From Streptomyces thinghirensis (GTDB lineage: Bacteria; Actinomycetota; Actinomycetia; Streptomycetales; Streptomycetaceae): a stretch of 64,000 nucleotides of DNA. The DNA is taken from assembly GCA_021502835.1 (NCBI GenBank), contig JAKFGP010000002.1, positions 124,001-188,000 of the forward strand, written 5' to 3'. The notes below the pieces were generated by a model that saw nothing but the letters and a program-made list of their open reading frames with translations, ran no database searches and was not told where the DNA came from. Of the stretch, positions 1 through 10,199 are shown in pieces. The position numbers and the translations under genes were made by a program. Position 1 is the first letter of the stretch; every line of letters starts with the position of its first letter.

Positions 1-1178
1 GCTGACCGAGGCGCTGCCGTACAAGACGCTCCGGCCGACGTCGAGCAGCGACACCGCCTCCTACGCCAACGGCACCCCGGCGACCGTGTACGGCTGGGGG
101 GCGCACCAGCTCCACCAGCGACGACATCTCGCCGACGCTGAAGAAGGCGACGGTGCCGATGCGGTCGGACGCCGCCTGCACCTCGTACTGGGGCTCCGAC
201 TTCGTGGCCGGCCAGATGGCCTGCGCCGGCGACCCGGCCTCCGGTCAGGACGCCGGCACGGTCTCCCCGTGCAACGGCGACTCCGGCGGCCCGCTCGTGG
301 TCAACGGCCGGATCGCCGGCGTCGTGTCCTGGGGCGTCACTGGACTGCGTCGCGTCGGGCGCCTACGGCGTCTACGCCAAGACCCGCACCTACGCCGGCG
401 AGGTCAACGCCCGCGTCGACGACACCGACCTCGACTTCGACGGTCTGGCGGACCTCTTCGTCCGCACGCCCGGCGGCAAGGCCTACGAGTACTACTCCCT
501 CGGCAACCGGTGGCCCTACCTGGGCGGCCGCGTCGAGCTGGGCGACTGGAGCGGGCTGAGCCTGGTCCGCCAGGCCGACCTGGACCGCGACTTCTACCAG
601 GACTACCTGTACCGCACCCCGGACGGCGTGCTGTACACCTTCGCGTTCAACGGCTCCGACCGCTACGAGTCGATCCGCGTCGGCGGCGGCTGGAACGCGA
701 TGAAGGACATCCGCGTCCCGGGCGACCTGTCCGGTGACGCCCTGCCCGACCTGGTCGCCAAGGACAAGTACGGCGTCCTGTGGCTCTACCCCGGCAAGGG
801 CAACGGAGTGTTCGGCACCCGCGTCCGGATCGGCGGCGGCTGGGCCGAGTACACGATCACCGGCAAGGGCGACTACAACCGCGACGGCAAGTCCGACCTG
901 CTGGCGCGGGACGGCTCCGGCGTCCTGTGGCTGTACCCGGGCACCGGCAAGGCCTCCCCGGCGCTCGGCAGCCGGAGCAGGGTCGGCGGCGGCTGGTCCG
1001 TGTACAACGCCTTCGCCACCGCCGGTGACGTCACCGGCGACGGCAGGCCCGACCTGCTGGCCCGGGACACCTCCGGGGTGCTGTGGCTGTCAAGGGCACC
1101 GGCGGTACGGGTTCGGCGACGTTCAAGGACCGCAGCAGGGTCGGCGGTGGCTGGGGGGCGTTCAACCTCTTCGGCTGA
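1..1178 (+). CDS. Secreted trypsin-like serine protease with C-terminal FG-GAP/VCBS repeats (5' end missing, frameshifted)
   Basis: The gene enters from the left edge, so the signal peptide and the catalytic His and Asp are not visible. The chymotrypsin-fold active-site serine is clear: [11 protein letters not shown] at about 271-303. After the protease domain come at least four repeats of about 50 residues rich in D-x-D-x-D-G, LWLYPG and RVGGGW motifs (about 430-1170). These are FG-GAP/VCBS-type beta-propeller blades with calcium-binding loops, common as C-terminal modules of Streptomyces extracellular hydrolases. Role: an extracellular endopeptidase, probably exported by Sec or Tat. Frame changes near 102, 345 and 1090 look like sequencing indels, because both flanking frames carry conserved family sequence. 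The last residues read [11 protein letters not shown] before TGA at 1176-1178. Confidence 0.85.
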
Positions 1179-1207
1179 TCCCGCCGGGACCGGTTTGATC
1201 CGTGCCA

Positions 1208-1236
1208 GGGGCCGCCTCCGTCCAGGGGGCGGCCCC
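1208..1236. terminator. GC-rich hairpin downstream of the protease gene
   Basis: A perfect 9-bp inverted repeat (GGGGCCGCC at 1208-1216 and GGCGGCCCC at 1228-1236) with an 11-nt loop lies 30 bp after the protease stop. There is no T-tract, as is usual for Streptomyces terminators. From the hairpin to the next start at 1522 I see no gene, only the presumed promoter region of the LCP gene. Confidence 0.6.
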
Positions 1237-1521
1237 CGCGCGTTGCGATCTTCACCACATGAGCGGTGCCGCCACCGTCCGTGGGTACCCGCAGGAGCGC
1301 CCGCGGATTCCCAGGTCAGCCCTGCGAGTGTGGCCACGCCGAGTACGGTCCGTGACCATTTCCCCACCCGGCCGCCACAGACCGTTGTGCAACCCTGTCC
1401 CGAGTTCCGCCGTCTCAGCTACGGAGGGACGATGGTGAGGTACCGGTGGAAACCGCCGGAGCCGACCGACCCGACCCTGAGCGCAGGGGGGTAACCGACC
1501 GGACGAACACCCGAGGAGCAC

Positions 1522-2667
1522 ATGTCCGCCGAGAGCACGCCGGATCCCGCGATACCCGGCCCCGGGGAGTCCCGCACCGCCGACTCCCGCCGCCGGGGCA
1601 AGGGCCGCCGCCGCAGGCCCCGCGCCAAGCGGCGCAAGGCACTCCTCGTCGCGGCCTGGAGCGCCGCGGGCATCGTCGTCCTGGGCGGCACCGGAGCCGG
1701 GGTCCTGTTCTTCAAGCTCAACGGCAACCTCACGAGCCTCGACATCGACCAGGCCCTCGGCACCGACCGGCCGGAGAAGGCCGACAACGGCTCCCAGAAC
1801 ATCCTCGTCCTGGGCTCGGACACCCGCTCCGGCGGCAACAAGAAGCTCGGCGGCGGCGCCGACGACGGCACCGCGCGCCCGACACGGCGATGGTCGTGCA
1901 CGTCTACAAGGGCCCAGAAGGCCAGGCGTGGTCTCCATCCCGCGCGACACCCTCATCGACCGCCCCGAGTGCACCGACACCGACGGCGGCGAGCACCCCG
2001 CCGCCGACGAGGTCATGTTCAACTCCGCCTACTCCACCGGTGGCGCCGCCTGCGCCGTGAAGACCGTCGAGTCGATCAGCGGCCTGCGCATGGACCACTA
2101 CCTGGAGGTCGACTTCAGCGGCTTCCAGAAGCTCATCGACGACCTCGGCGGCGTCGACATCACCACCGCCGAGGCGATCAAGGACCCCGACAGCCACCTC
2201 GACCTGCCGGCCGGCACCCACACGCTCGACGGCGAGCAGGCCCTCGGCCTGGTCCGCACTCGGCACGGCGTCGGCGACGGCTCCGACCTCGGCCGCATCC
2301 AGCTCCAGCAGGCCTTCGTCAAGGCCCTGGTCGACCAGGTCAAGGACATCGGCCTGCTCGGCAACCCCAAGAAGCTGTACGACGTCGCCGACACCGCCAC
2401 CAAGACCGTCACCACCGACTCCGACCTGGGCTCGGTGAACTCTCTGATGTCCTTCGCGAGCGGCCTCAAGGGCATCGGCCCGGCCGGCATGAACATGGTC
2501 ACCATGCCGGTCGTCCACGACCCGGCGGACCCGAACCGGGTCCTGCTGGAGGAGACCAAGGCGGACCAGGTCTGGAAGGCCCTGAAGAACGACGAGCCGA
2601 TCCCGGGAGCGCCACCGAGGGAACGGCGACCGGCGGGGCCAAGGGTGTCGTGAACGCCGCGGAATAG
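1522..2667 (+). CDS. LytR-CpsA-Psr (LCP) family cell-wall glycopolymer ligase
   Basis: LCP enzymes transfer undecaprenyl-linked anionic glycopolymers such as teichoic acid to peptidoglycan on the outer membrane face. The ATG at 1522 follows a GAGGAG box at 1512. A basic cytoplasmic N-terminus of about 45 residues (RRRGKGRRRRPRAKRR) precedes one membrane helix (LLVAAWSAAGIVVLGG). The LCP core follows: NILVLGSDTRSG, VVSIPRDTLID, FNSAYSTGGAACAVKTVE, DHYLEVDFSGFQKLID, GGVDI and LVRTRHGVGDGSDLGR, including the conserved Arg and Asp residues that bind the pyrophosphate lipid. Total length of about 380 residues is normal. Frame changes near 1885, 1915 and 2612 look like indel errors. The C-terminus read in the first frame ends GVVNAAE. 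Confidence 0.88.
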   Translation: MSAESTPDPAIPGPGESRTADSRRRGKGRRRRPRAKRRKALLVAAWSAAGIVVLGGTGAGVLFFKLNGNLTSLDIDQALGTDRPEKADNGSQNILVLGSDTRSGGNKKLGGGADDGTARPTRRWSCTSTRAQKARRGLHPARHPHRPPRVHRHRRRRAPRRRRGHVQLRLLHRWRRLRREDRRVDQRPAHGPLPGGRLQRLPEAHRRPRRRRHHHRRGDQGPRQPPRPAGRHPHARRRAGPRPGPHSARRRRRLRPRPHPAPAGLRQGPGRPGQGHRPARQPQEAVRRRRHRHQDRHHRLRPGLGELSDVLRERPQGHRPGRHEHGHHAGRPRPGGPEPGPAGGDQGGPGLEGPEERRADPGSATEGTATGGAKGVVNAAE

Positions 2668-2791
2668 ATGACGGCGGCCCCCGGTTTTGGGAGTGGACCC
2701 CAGTCCTGGCAGACTGGGTACGTCGGCCCCGGTTCACGCTCCCGCATCCCGCGGCGGCGACCCGGCGCCCTCCCGAACAGTAGGAGACACC

Positions 2792-3016
2792 TTGAAGCGC
2801 GACATCCACCCCGAGTACGTCGAGACGCAGGTCAGCTGCACCTGTGGCGCGTCGTTCACCACCCGCAGCACCATCGAGTCCGGCACCATCCGGGCCGAGG
2901 TCTGCTCCGAGTGCCACCCGTTCTACACGGGCAAGCAGAAGATCCTCGACACCGGTGGCCGCGTGGCCCGCTTCGAGGCCCGCTTCGGCAAGGCTTCCGC
3001 CGGCTCCAAGAAGTAG
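2792..3016 (+). CDS. rpmE: 50S ribosomal protein L31, zinc-binding (C+) form
   Basis: This 74-residue protein of the large ribosomal subunit is read from a TTG start at 2792, 5 bp after TAGGAG. It begins [19 protein letters not shown] and carries the four metal-ligand cysteines of the C+ class (CTCG near residue 16 and CSEC near residue 37), followed by [17 protein letters not shown], the L31 signature. Many Streptomyces also have a zinc-free paralogue controlled by Zur; this copy is the zinc-containing one. It is intact, stands just upstream of prfA as in other actinobacteria, and is followed by a classical terminator. Confidence 0.95.
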   Translation: MKRDIHPEYVETQVSCTCGASFTTRSTIESGTIRAEVCSECHPFYTGKQKILDTGGRVARFEARFGKASAGSKK

Positions 3017-3062
3017 CGAGCCCTCAATCGCCGGTCCACGGCCGCGCCCCCAGCCGGGGGAG

Positions 3063-3081
3063 CGCCGGGACCGGCGTTTTT
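3063..3081 (+). terminator. Rho-independent terminator after rpmE
   Basis: CGCCGG (3063-3068) and CCGGCG (3071-3076) form a 6-bp stem with a 2-nt loop, followed directly by five T residues. A run of T after a stem is unusual in this genome, so this is one of the clearest intrinsic terminators in the window. Confidence 0.8.
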
Positions 3082-3124
3082 GGTCGCCCGCCTTCCCCTT
3101 CCCAAGCAGTAGCAGGAGCCCAAG

Positions 3125-4202
3125 ATGTTCGAGGCCGTCGAGGAACTCGTCGCCGAGCACGCCGACCTGGAGAAGAAGCTCGCCGACCCGTCGGTCCACT
3201 CCGACCAGGCCAACGCGCGCAAGCTGAACAAGCGTTACGCCGAGCTCACCCCGATCGTCGCCACGTTCCGCTCCTGGAAGCAGACGGGCGAGGACATGGA
3301 GACCGCGCGCGAGCTGGCCGCCGACGACCCGGACTTCGCCGCCGAGGTCAAGGAACTGGACAAGCAGCGCGACGAGCTCACCGAGAAGCTCCGCCTCCCT
3401 GCTCGTCCCGCGCGACCCCAGCGACGACAAGGACGTCATCCTGGAGGTCAAGGCGGGCGCGGGCGGCGACGAGTCGGCGCTCTTCGCCGGCGACCTGCTG
3501 CGCATGTACCTGCGCTACGCCGAGCGGGTCGGCTGGAAGACCGAGATCATCGACTCCACCGAGTCCGAGCTGGGCGGTTACAAGGACGTCCAGGTCGCCG
3601 TGAAGACCAAGGGCGGCTAGGGCGCCACCGAGCCGGGACAGGGCGTCTGGGCGCGGCTGAAGTACGAGGGCGGGGTGCACCGCGTGCAGCGGGTGCCCGC
3701 CACCGAGTCCCAGGGCCGTATCCACACCTCCGCGGCCGGCGTGCTCGTCACGCCCGAGGCCGAGGAGATCGACGTCGAGATCAACCCCAACGACCTGCGC
3801 ATCGACGTCTACCGGTCCTCCGGCCCCGGCGGCCAGTCCGTCAACACCACCGACTCCGCCGTGCGCATCACGCACATTCCCACCGGAGTCGTCGCCTCCT
3901 GCCAGAACGAGAAGAGCCAGCTGCAGAACAAGGAGCAGGCGATGCGTATCCTGCGCTCCAGGCTGCTCGCGGCGGCGCAGGAGGAGGCGGAGAAGGAGGC
4001 CGCGGACGCCCGGCGCAGCCAGGTCCGCACCGTCGACCGCTCCGAGAAGATCCGTACGTACAACTTCCCGGAGAACCGCATCTCGGACCACCGCGTCGGC
4101 TTCAAGGCGTACAACCTGGACCAGGTCCTGGACGGCGACCTCGACCCGGTGATCCAGGCCTGCGTCGACGCCGACTCGGCGGCCAAGCTCGCCGCCGCGT
4201 AA
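3125..4202 (+). CDS. prfA: Peptide chain release factor 1 (one indel and one in-frame TAG)
   Basis: RF1 recognises UAG and UAA and triggers peptidyl-tRNA hydrolysis. The ATG at 3125 follows CAGGAG. The N-terminal domain reads [20 protein letters not shown]. The GGQ loop is intact ([20 protein letters not shown] at about 3819-3878), as is the conserved C-terminal [13 protein letters not shown]. An extra C near 3396 shifts the frame, and an in-frame TAG lies at 3618-3620 between KTKGG and [10 protein letters not shown], inside a strongly conserved stretch. RF1 is essential in bacteria that use UAG, so I treat both as sequence errors. The length after correction is about 358 residues, normal for the family. 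prmC, whose product methylates this GGQ glutamine, starts 50 bp downstream. Confidence 0.9.
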
Positions 4203-4252
4203 ACGCCCCGCACCACCCGCACCGGACAACAGCTCAGCCCCGGAGGACCAGC

Positions 4253-5098
4253 GTGAACCTGCTGCTCATGGAGGTGGCCCAGGCCACCCAGCGGCTGGCC
4301 GACGCCGGCGTGCCCTCGCCGCGCACCGACGCGGAGGAACTCGCCGCGTATCTGCACGGCGTCAAGCGGGGCGAGCTGCACACCGTGCCGGACGCGGACT
4401 TCGACGCCCGGTACTGGGAGGTCGTCGCCCGCCGTGAGGCGCGCGAGCCGCTCCAGCACATCACCGGCCGCGCCTACTTCCGCTACCTGGAGCTCCAGGT
4501 CGGCCCCGGCGTCTTCGTGCCCCGCCCCGAGACCGAGTCCGTCGTCGGCTGGGCCATAGACGCCGTGCGCGCCATGGACGTCGTCGAGCCCTGCATCGTC
4601 GACCTGTGCACCGGCTCGGGCGCCATCGCGCTCGCGCTCGCCCAGGAGGTGCCGCGCTCGCGCGTGTACGCCGTGGAGCTGTCCGAGGACGCCCTGGTGT
4701 GGACGCGGAAGAACATGGAGGGGTCCAGGGTCGAGCTGCGCCAGGGCGACGCCCTGACGGCGTTCCCGGACCTCGACGGCCAGGTCGACCTGGTCGTCTC
4801 CAACCCGCCGTACATCCCGCTCACCGAGTGGGAGTACGTCGCTCCCGAGGCCCGCGACCACGATCCCCAGCTGGCCCTGTTCTCCGGCGAGGACGGCCTC
4901 GACCTGATCCGCGGCCTGGAACGCACCGCGCACCGTCTGCTGCGCCCCGGCGGGGTCGTCGTCGTCGAGCACGCCGACACCCAGGGCGGCCAGGTGCCGT
5001 GGATCTTCACCGAGGAGCGGGGCTGGGCCGACGCGGCCGACCACCCCGACCTCAACAACCGCCCCCGCTTCGCGACGGCCCGCAAGGCGCTGCCGTGA
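4253..5098 (+). CDS. prmC: Release factor glutamine N5-methyltransferase
   Basis: PrmC (HemK) uses S-adenosylmethionine to methylate the Gln of the GGQ motif of release factors, raising termination efficiency. The gene is intact: 281 residues from GTG 4253, 5 bp after CGGAGGA. A helical N-terminal RF-binding domain is followed by a Rossmann methyltransferase with FVPRPETE, the SAM-binding IVDLCTGSGAIALALA and the catalytic VVSNPPYIP (N-P-P-Y) motif that holds the substrate glutamine. It directly follows prfA, its substrate gene, which is the usual bacterial arrangement and suggests co-transcription. Confidence 0.95.
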   Translation: MNLLLMEVAQATQRLADAGVPSPRTDAEELAAYLHGVKRGELHTVPDADFDARYWEVVARREAREPLQHITGRAYFRYLELQVGPGVFVPRPETESVVGWAIDAVRAMDVVEPCIVDLCTGSGAIALALAQEVPRSRVYAVELSEDALVWTRKNMEGSRVELRQGDALTAFPDLDGQVDLVVSNPPYIPLTEWEYVAPEARDHDPQLALFSGEDGLDLIRGLERTAHRLLRPGGVVVVEHADTQGGQVPWIFTEERGWADAADHPDLNNRPRFATARKALP

Positions 5099-5148
5099 GC
5101 ACCGCCCTGACTTCAACCCCGCAGTACGTGTACGAGGAGGCCCGCTAA

Positions 5149-5797
5149 ATGGCACGGCGATACGACACCAACGACGCGACCGACCGTGTGACCGGTCTGC
5201 GCGAGGCCGCGTCCGCCGTCCGCCGTGGCGAGCTCGTGGTGCTGCCGACGGACACCGTGTACGGCATCGGCGCCGACGCGTTCACCGGGGAGGCCGTCGC
5301 CGACCTGCTGGACGCCAAGGGCCGGGGGCCGCAACATGCCCACCCCCGTCCTCATCGGCTCGCCGAACACCCTGCACGGCCTGGTCACCGACTTCTCCGA
5401 GCTGGCCTGGGAGCTGGTCGACGCCTTCTGGCCGGGCGCGCTGACGCTGGTCGCCAAGCACCAGCCGTCCCTCCAGTGGGACCTCGGCGACACCCGCGGC
5501 ACGGTCGCCGTCCGCATGCCGCTGCACCCCGTCGCCATCGAGCTGCTCACCGAGGTCGGCCCCATGGCCGTCTCCTCCGCCAACCTCACCGGCCACCCGG
5601 CGCCGGAGGACTGCGACGCCGCCCAGCAGATGCTCGGCGACTCCGTCTCCGTCTACCTCGACGGCGGCCCCACCCCGGGCAACGTCCCGTCGTCCATCGT
5701 CGACGTGACCCGCGAGGTGCCCGTGCTGCTGCGCGCGGGCGCGCTGTCGGCCGAGGATCTGCGCAAGGTGGTACCCGACCTCGAGGTGGCGAATTGA
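5149..5797 (+). CDS. Sua5/YciO/YrdC family L-threonylcarbamoyladenylate synthase (one indel)
   Basis: Sua5/TsaC makes threonylcarbamoyl-AMP from threonine, bicarbonate and ATP for t6A37 modification of ANN-decoding tRNAs. The ATG at 5149 lies 9 bp after GAGGAGG. The N-terminus reads VLPTDTVYGIGADAF, the substrate-pocket motif of the family; later come PTPVLIG, FWPGALTLVAK, TVAVRMPLHP and SSANLTGHPAP. An extra base in a C/G run near 5326 (DAKGRG | RNMPTPV) splits the frame; otherwise the protein is about 215 residues, the short TsaC-type length without a long Sua5 C-terminal domain. It overlaps the following gene by four bases (TTGA), so the two are translationally coupled. Confidence 0.9.
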
Positions 5798-6474
5798 CGG
5801 CCCCTGGGACGGGGCGTGGCATAGGCAACGGGGAACGCGCCGCGGAGATCACGACGACGTTCGTCGGCCTTCCGCGCGACAGCTTCCGCATCCTCCACGT
5901 CAGCACCGGCAACGTCTGCCGCTCGCCCATCACCGAGCGGCTGACCCGGCATTTCGTGACGGAGCGGCTCGGCGTGCTGGGCGGCGGCCTCATCGTGGAG
6001 AGCGCGGGCACCTGGGGCCACGAGGGCGCGCCCATGGAGACCAACGCGGAGACGGTCCTCGCGGACTTCGGCGCGGACGCGGCCGGCTTCACCGGGCGTG
6101 AGCTGCTGGACGAGCACGTGATCCGCGCGGACCTGGTGCTGACGGCTACGCGGGACCACCGCGCCCAGGTCATCTCCATGGGGCACTCGGCGGGGCTGCG
6201 CACCTTCACCCTCAAGGAGTTCACCCGCCTGGTGAACGCCATCGACCCGGCCACACTGCCCTCCCTGGACGAGGGCGTGGTCGCGCGTGCGCGTGCCCTG
6301 GTGCGTGCCGCGGCGGCTCTACGCGGGTGGCTGCTGGCGCCGACGGCGGAGGCGGACGAGGTGTACGACCCGTACGGGGCGCCGCTGCCCTTCTTCCGGT
6401 CGATCGGGGACGAGATACACCAGGCGCTGGATCCCGTGGTGACGGCGCTCACGGGGGTACCCACGAGGACGTGA
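5794..6474 (+). CDS. Low-molecular-weight protein-tyrosine-phosphatase-like protein with Ser at the nucleophile position
   Basis: It is read from TTG 5794, which overlaps the TGA of the Sua5 gene. Residues 33-45 read LHVSTGNVCRSPI. This is the LMW-PTP P-loop (family pattern V-C-x-G-N-x-C-R-S-P), but the first, nucleophilic Cys is Ser while the second Cys, Arg and Ser are kept. The general-acid region near the C-terminus is D-P-Y (VYDPYGAPLPFFRS), as in LMW-PTPs and arsenate reductases. With Ser in place of Cys, ordinary phosphatase chemistry is doubtful; the protein may bind phosphotyrosine or another oxyanion, or act differently. About 226 residues, longer than the usual 150-160 because of an N-terminal extension. 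The frame is open throughout. Similar Streptomyces proteins are annotated simply as protein-tyrosine-phosphatases. Confidence 0.85.
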   Translation: MTAPGTGRGIGNGERAAEITTTFVGLPRDSFRILHVSTGNVCRSPITERLTRHFVTERLGVLGGGLIVESAGTWGHEGAPMETNAETVLADFGADAAGFTGRELLDEHVIRADLVLTATRDHRAQVISMGHSAGLRTFTLKEFTRLVNAIDPATLPSLDEGVVARARALVRAAAALRGWLLAPTAEADEVYDPYGAPLPFFRSIGDEIHQALDPVVTALTGVPTRT

Positions 6475-6555
6475 GGGGCGCGACGGCCGAGCGCACCGCC
6501 GGTACCGGGCCTACATTGGTCGTACGTCACCGTCGACGCACGCCCGGAGCGCATC

Positions 6556-7817
<1,262 letters not shown>

Positions 7818-7947
7818 GGCAGGGTAGGCGCACACGCGTGCACAGCCACACGTGCAACCATCGTCGCTACCCGGAAGTCCCCAACCATATGCGCGCATCG
7901 CTAGGGTGGTGGGCCGGGAATGGCCAGCGAGATCTGTGGGGAAGCCC

Positions 7948-9255
7948 GTGCGTGAATACCTGCTGACGCTCTGCGTCACGGCCGCGTGACGTATCTGCTG
8001 ACAGGGCCGGTACGTAAGTTCGCGATCGTGGCGGGGGCGATGCCGGAGATCCGGGCACGTGACGTGCACCGGGAGCCCACTCCGCGCCTCGGCGGGATCG
8101 CGATGTTCTTCGGCCTCTGCGCGGGCCTGCTGGTCGCCGACCACCTCACCAATCTCAGTGAGGTCTTCGAGAAGTCCAACGAGCCGCGGGCCCTGCTCTC
8201 CGGAGCCGCCCTGATCTGGCTGATCGGCGTCCTGGACGACAAGTTCGAGATCGACGCCCTGATCAAGCTGGGCGGGCAGATGATCGCCGCCGGCGTGATG
8301 GTGGTGCAGGGTCTGACGATCCTGTGGATCCCCGTCCCGGGCTTCGGCAACGTCGCGCTGACCCAGGGGCAGGGCACCCCTGCTCACGGTGGCGCTGGTC
8401 GTCATCACCATCAACGCGGTCAACTTCGTGGACGGCCTCGACGGTCTCGCGGCCGGGATGGTGTGCATCGCGGCGGCGGCGTTCTTCATGTACGCCTACC
8501 GGATCTGGTACTCGTACGGCATCGAGGCGGCGGCGCCCGCCTCGCTCTTCGCGGCCATCCTCATGGGCATGTGCCTGGGCTTCCTGCCGCACAACATGCA
8601 CCCCGCCCGGATCTTCATGGGCGACTCGGGGTCGATGCTGATCGGCCTGGTGCTGGCGGCGGGCGCGATCTCGGTGACCGGGCAGGTGGACCCGGACGCG
8701 ATGCGGCTGTTCTCCGGGTCCGAGCGCAACACCGTGCACCAGATGGTGCCCGTCTACATCCCGCTGCTGATGCCGCTGACCATCATCGCCATCCCGGCCG
8801 CCGACCTGATCCTGGCGATCGTCCGGCGCACCTGGCGCGGCCAGTCGCCGTTCGCCGCCGGACCGGGGGCACCTGCACCACCGGCTGCTGGAGATCGGCC
8901 ACTCGCACAGCCGCGCGGTGCTGATCATGTACTTCTTCTCGGCGCTGATCGCGTTCGGCGCGCTCGCCTACCCGTGAACGCCGCTTCCATGTGGATCGTG
9001 CTGAGCGTCGTCTTCCTCAGCGCGATCGGCTTGGTCCTGCTCCTGCTGCCGCGCTTCACACCCCGCGCCCCGCGCTGGGCCGAGCGCTTCGTGCCGCCGC
9101 GCTACCGCCGCGCCGGGCCCCCGGCGGCCGCCGAGTCCGAGCCAGCCGTGGTCGAGGACGAGACGGACGAGACGGACGAGCGCGTGCCGGTCGCCGCGGG
9201 TGCCTCGGGCGTCAACGGGGCTACCGCCGTCGGTCCCCGTTCGCGCGCAAGGTAA
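7948..9255 (+). CDS. WecA/TagO/MraY-type undecaprenyl-phosphate sugar-1-phosphate transferase (indels)
   Basis: This membrane enzyme family loads a UDP-sugar phosphate (typically GlcNAc-1-P) onto undecaprenyl phosphate, the first step of teichoic acid or other wall-glycopolymer synthesis. The GTG at 7948 begins VREYLLTLCVTAA; a missing G near 7987 and indels near 8383 and 8868 break the frame. Visible are REPTPRLGGIAMF, LIGVLDDKFEIDALIKLGGQ, the core motif INAVNFVDGLDGLAAG (N-x-x-N-x-x-D-G-x-D-G), MHPARIFMGDSGSMLIG and HLHHRLLEIGH, with about ten hydrophobic helices. The C-terminal 60 residues are charged and variable. It lies between glyA and atpI, a position I recall as conserved in Streptomyces. 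The product could feed the LCP ligase encoded at 1522; that link is inference. Confidence 0.88.
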
Positions 9256-9541
9256 GAATCTGACTAGAGCATTGCCAACTCGTGGGGAACGAAGTGCCCC
9301 ATTACCAGACAAGTGGGCCCAGTAATTACCAGACGCGATTGTCACTCTCATGTGTGACAGTAAGCACACCCATAGGTAAAGACCTCATCAAATAGTTTGT
9401 GATACGGTTCACGAGGAACCCCGGGTAGAGCCTTAAGGACCGTAGTGCGACGGTCTCTTGGGCGTGAGGACTCCGTTCGGCCCGGGATTACGCTCGTCCA
9501 TGACGACACCTGCCCCCCTGTGTGAAAGCGGAGTTGCCGCC
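9256..9541 (+). promoter_or_regulatory. Leader region of the atp operon with a 10-bp direct repeat and an inverted repeat
   Basis: This 286-bp gap precedes the ATP synthase genes and is clearly less G+C-rich than its surroundings. ATTACCAGAC occurs twice in direct orientation (9301-9310 and 9325-9334). Just downstream, TGTCAC (9340) and GTGACA (9354) form an inverted repeat that overlaps a possible -35 element TTGTCA (9339-9344) with TAAGCA (9361) about 16 bp further. These are candidates for promoter and operator; no transcription start is known to me. No protein-coding gene is evident, although AtpI might start in frame at the ATG at 9500 instead of 9542. Confidence 0.45.
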
Positions 9542-9981
9542 ATGCCGTCCAATGACGTCCGGATCCTGCTTCAGGCTGCCGTGCCCACGGGCTGCCGTCG
9601 GCGCTGTAGCCGCCGTCGTCAGCGCCGTGGTCGCCGGCGGCAAGGGGCGATCGGTGCCGTGGTGGGGACGCTCGTGGTGGTCCTCTTCATGGGGCTCGGT
9701 CTCTACATCCTGCAGCGCACCGCCAAATCGCTCCCGCACCTCTTCCAGGCGATGGGCCTGATGCTCTACGCGGCACAGATTCTTCTGCTGTTCATTTTCG
9801 TCGCCGCGTTTAAGAACACGACGCTGTTCAACCCCGGGCCTTCGCGCTCACCCTGGTCGCCGGCACCCTCGCCTGGATCGCCGCCCAGACGCGCGCCACT
9901 GAAGTCCAAGATTCTCTACGTCGAACCCGAATCGTCGGGCGAAAAGCCCGAAAAGACGGGGCCACTCGTCGTGAGGGGTAG
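9542..9981 (+). CDS. atpI: ATP synthase protein I (indels, end uncertain)
   Basis: AtpI is a small membrane protein at the head of bacterial atp operons; it helps assemble the c-ring and is not part of the finished enzyme. The ATG at 9542 gives MPSNDVRILLQAAVPT. After a frame change, two or three long hydrophobic segments follow (GAIGAVVGTLVVVLFMGLGL at 9650-9709 and LFQAMGLMLYAAQILLLFIF at 9741-9800). A second break near 9840 separates the last helix (VAGTLAWIAAQTRA) from the polar tail KSKILYVEPESSGEKPEKTG. The exact stop depends on how the breaks are mended; TGA at 9972 and TAG at 9979 are the candidates. Assignment rests on position and hydropathy. Confidence 0.75.
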
Positions 9982-10199
9982 GGCCGGGATAAAGAGGCAT
10001 GTGAAGTCCTGCTATCGTCCGGTGCCAACTGCGGCATCGCGGGCGCGGGCATCCCAGCTGACGCCTGCTCAATCGCGAGGCGAGATGCCCCACAGCCGCC
10101 CCCACACCCGTAACACCAGTCCCGTGCCGAACTGCGGCCCCGCGCCGCGCCGACACAACGAGGTTGCCGTACCCATGCGCCACGATGAAGGAGCCCGCG

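Noticed and set aside
1904..3505. A minus-strand open frame of about 530 codons across the LCP, rpmE and prfA genes
   Set aside because: Antisense shadow of three recognised genes; Leu/Val/Gly-rich composition, no motif.
3125..4202. prfA as a true pseudogene or a case of programmed recoding
   Set aside because: RF1 is essential, the GGQ loop and all domains are intact, and many other essential genes here show the same kind of single-base breaks, so sequence error is simpler.
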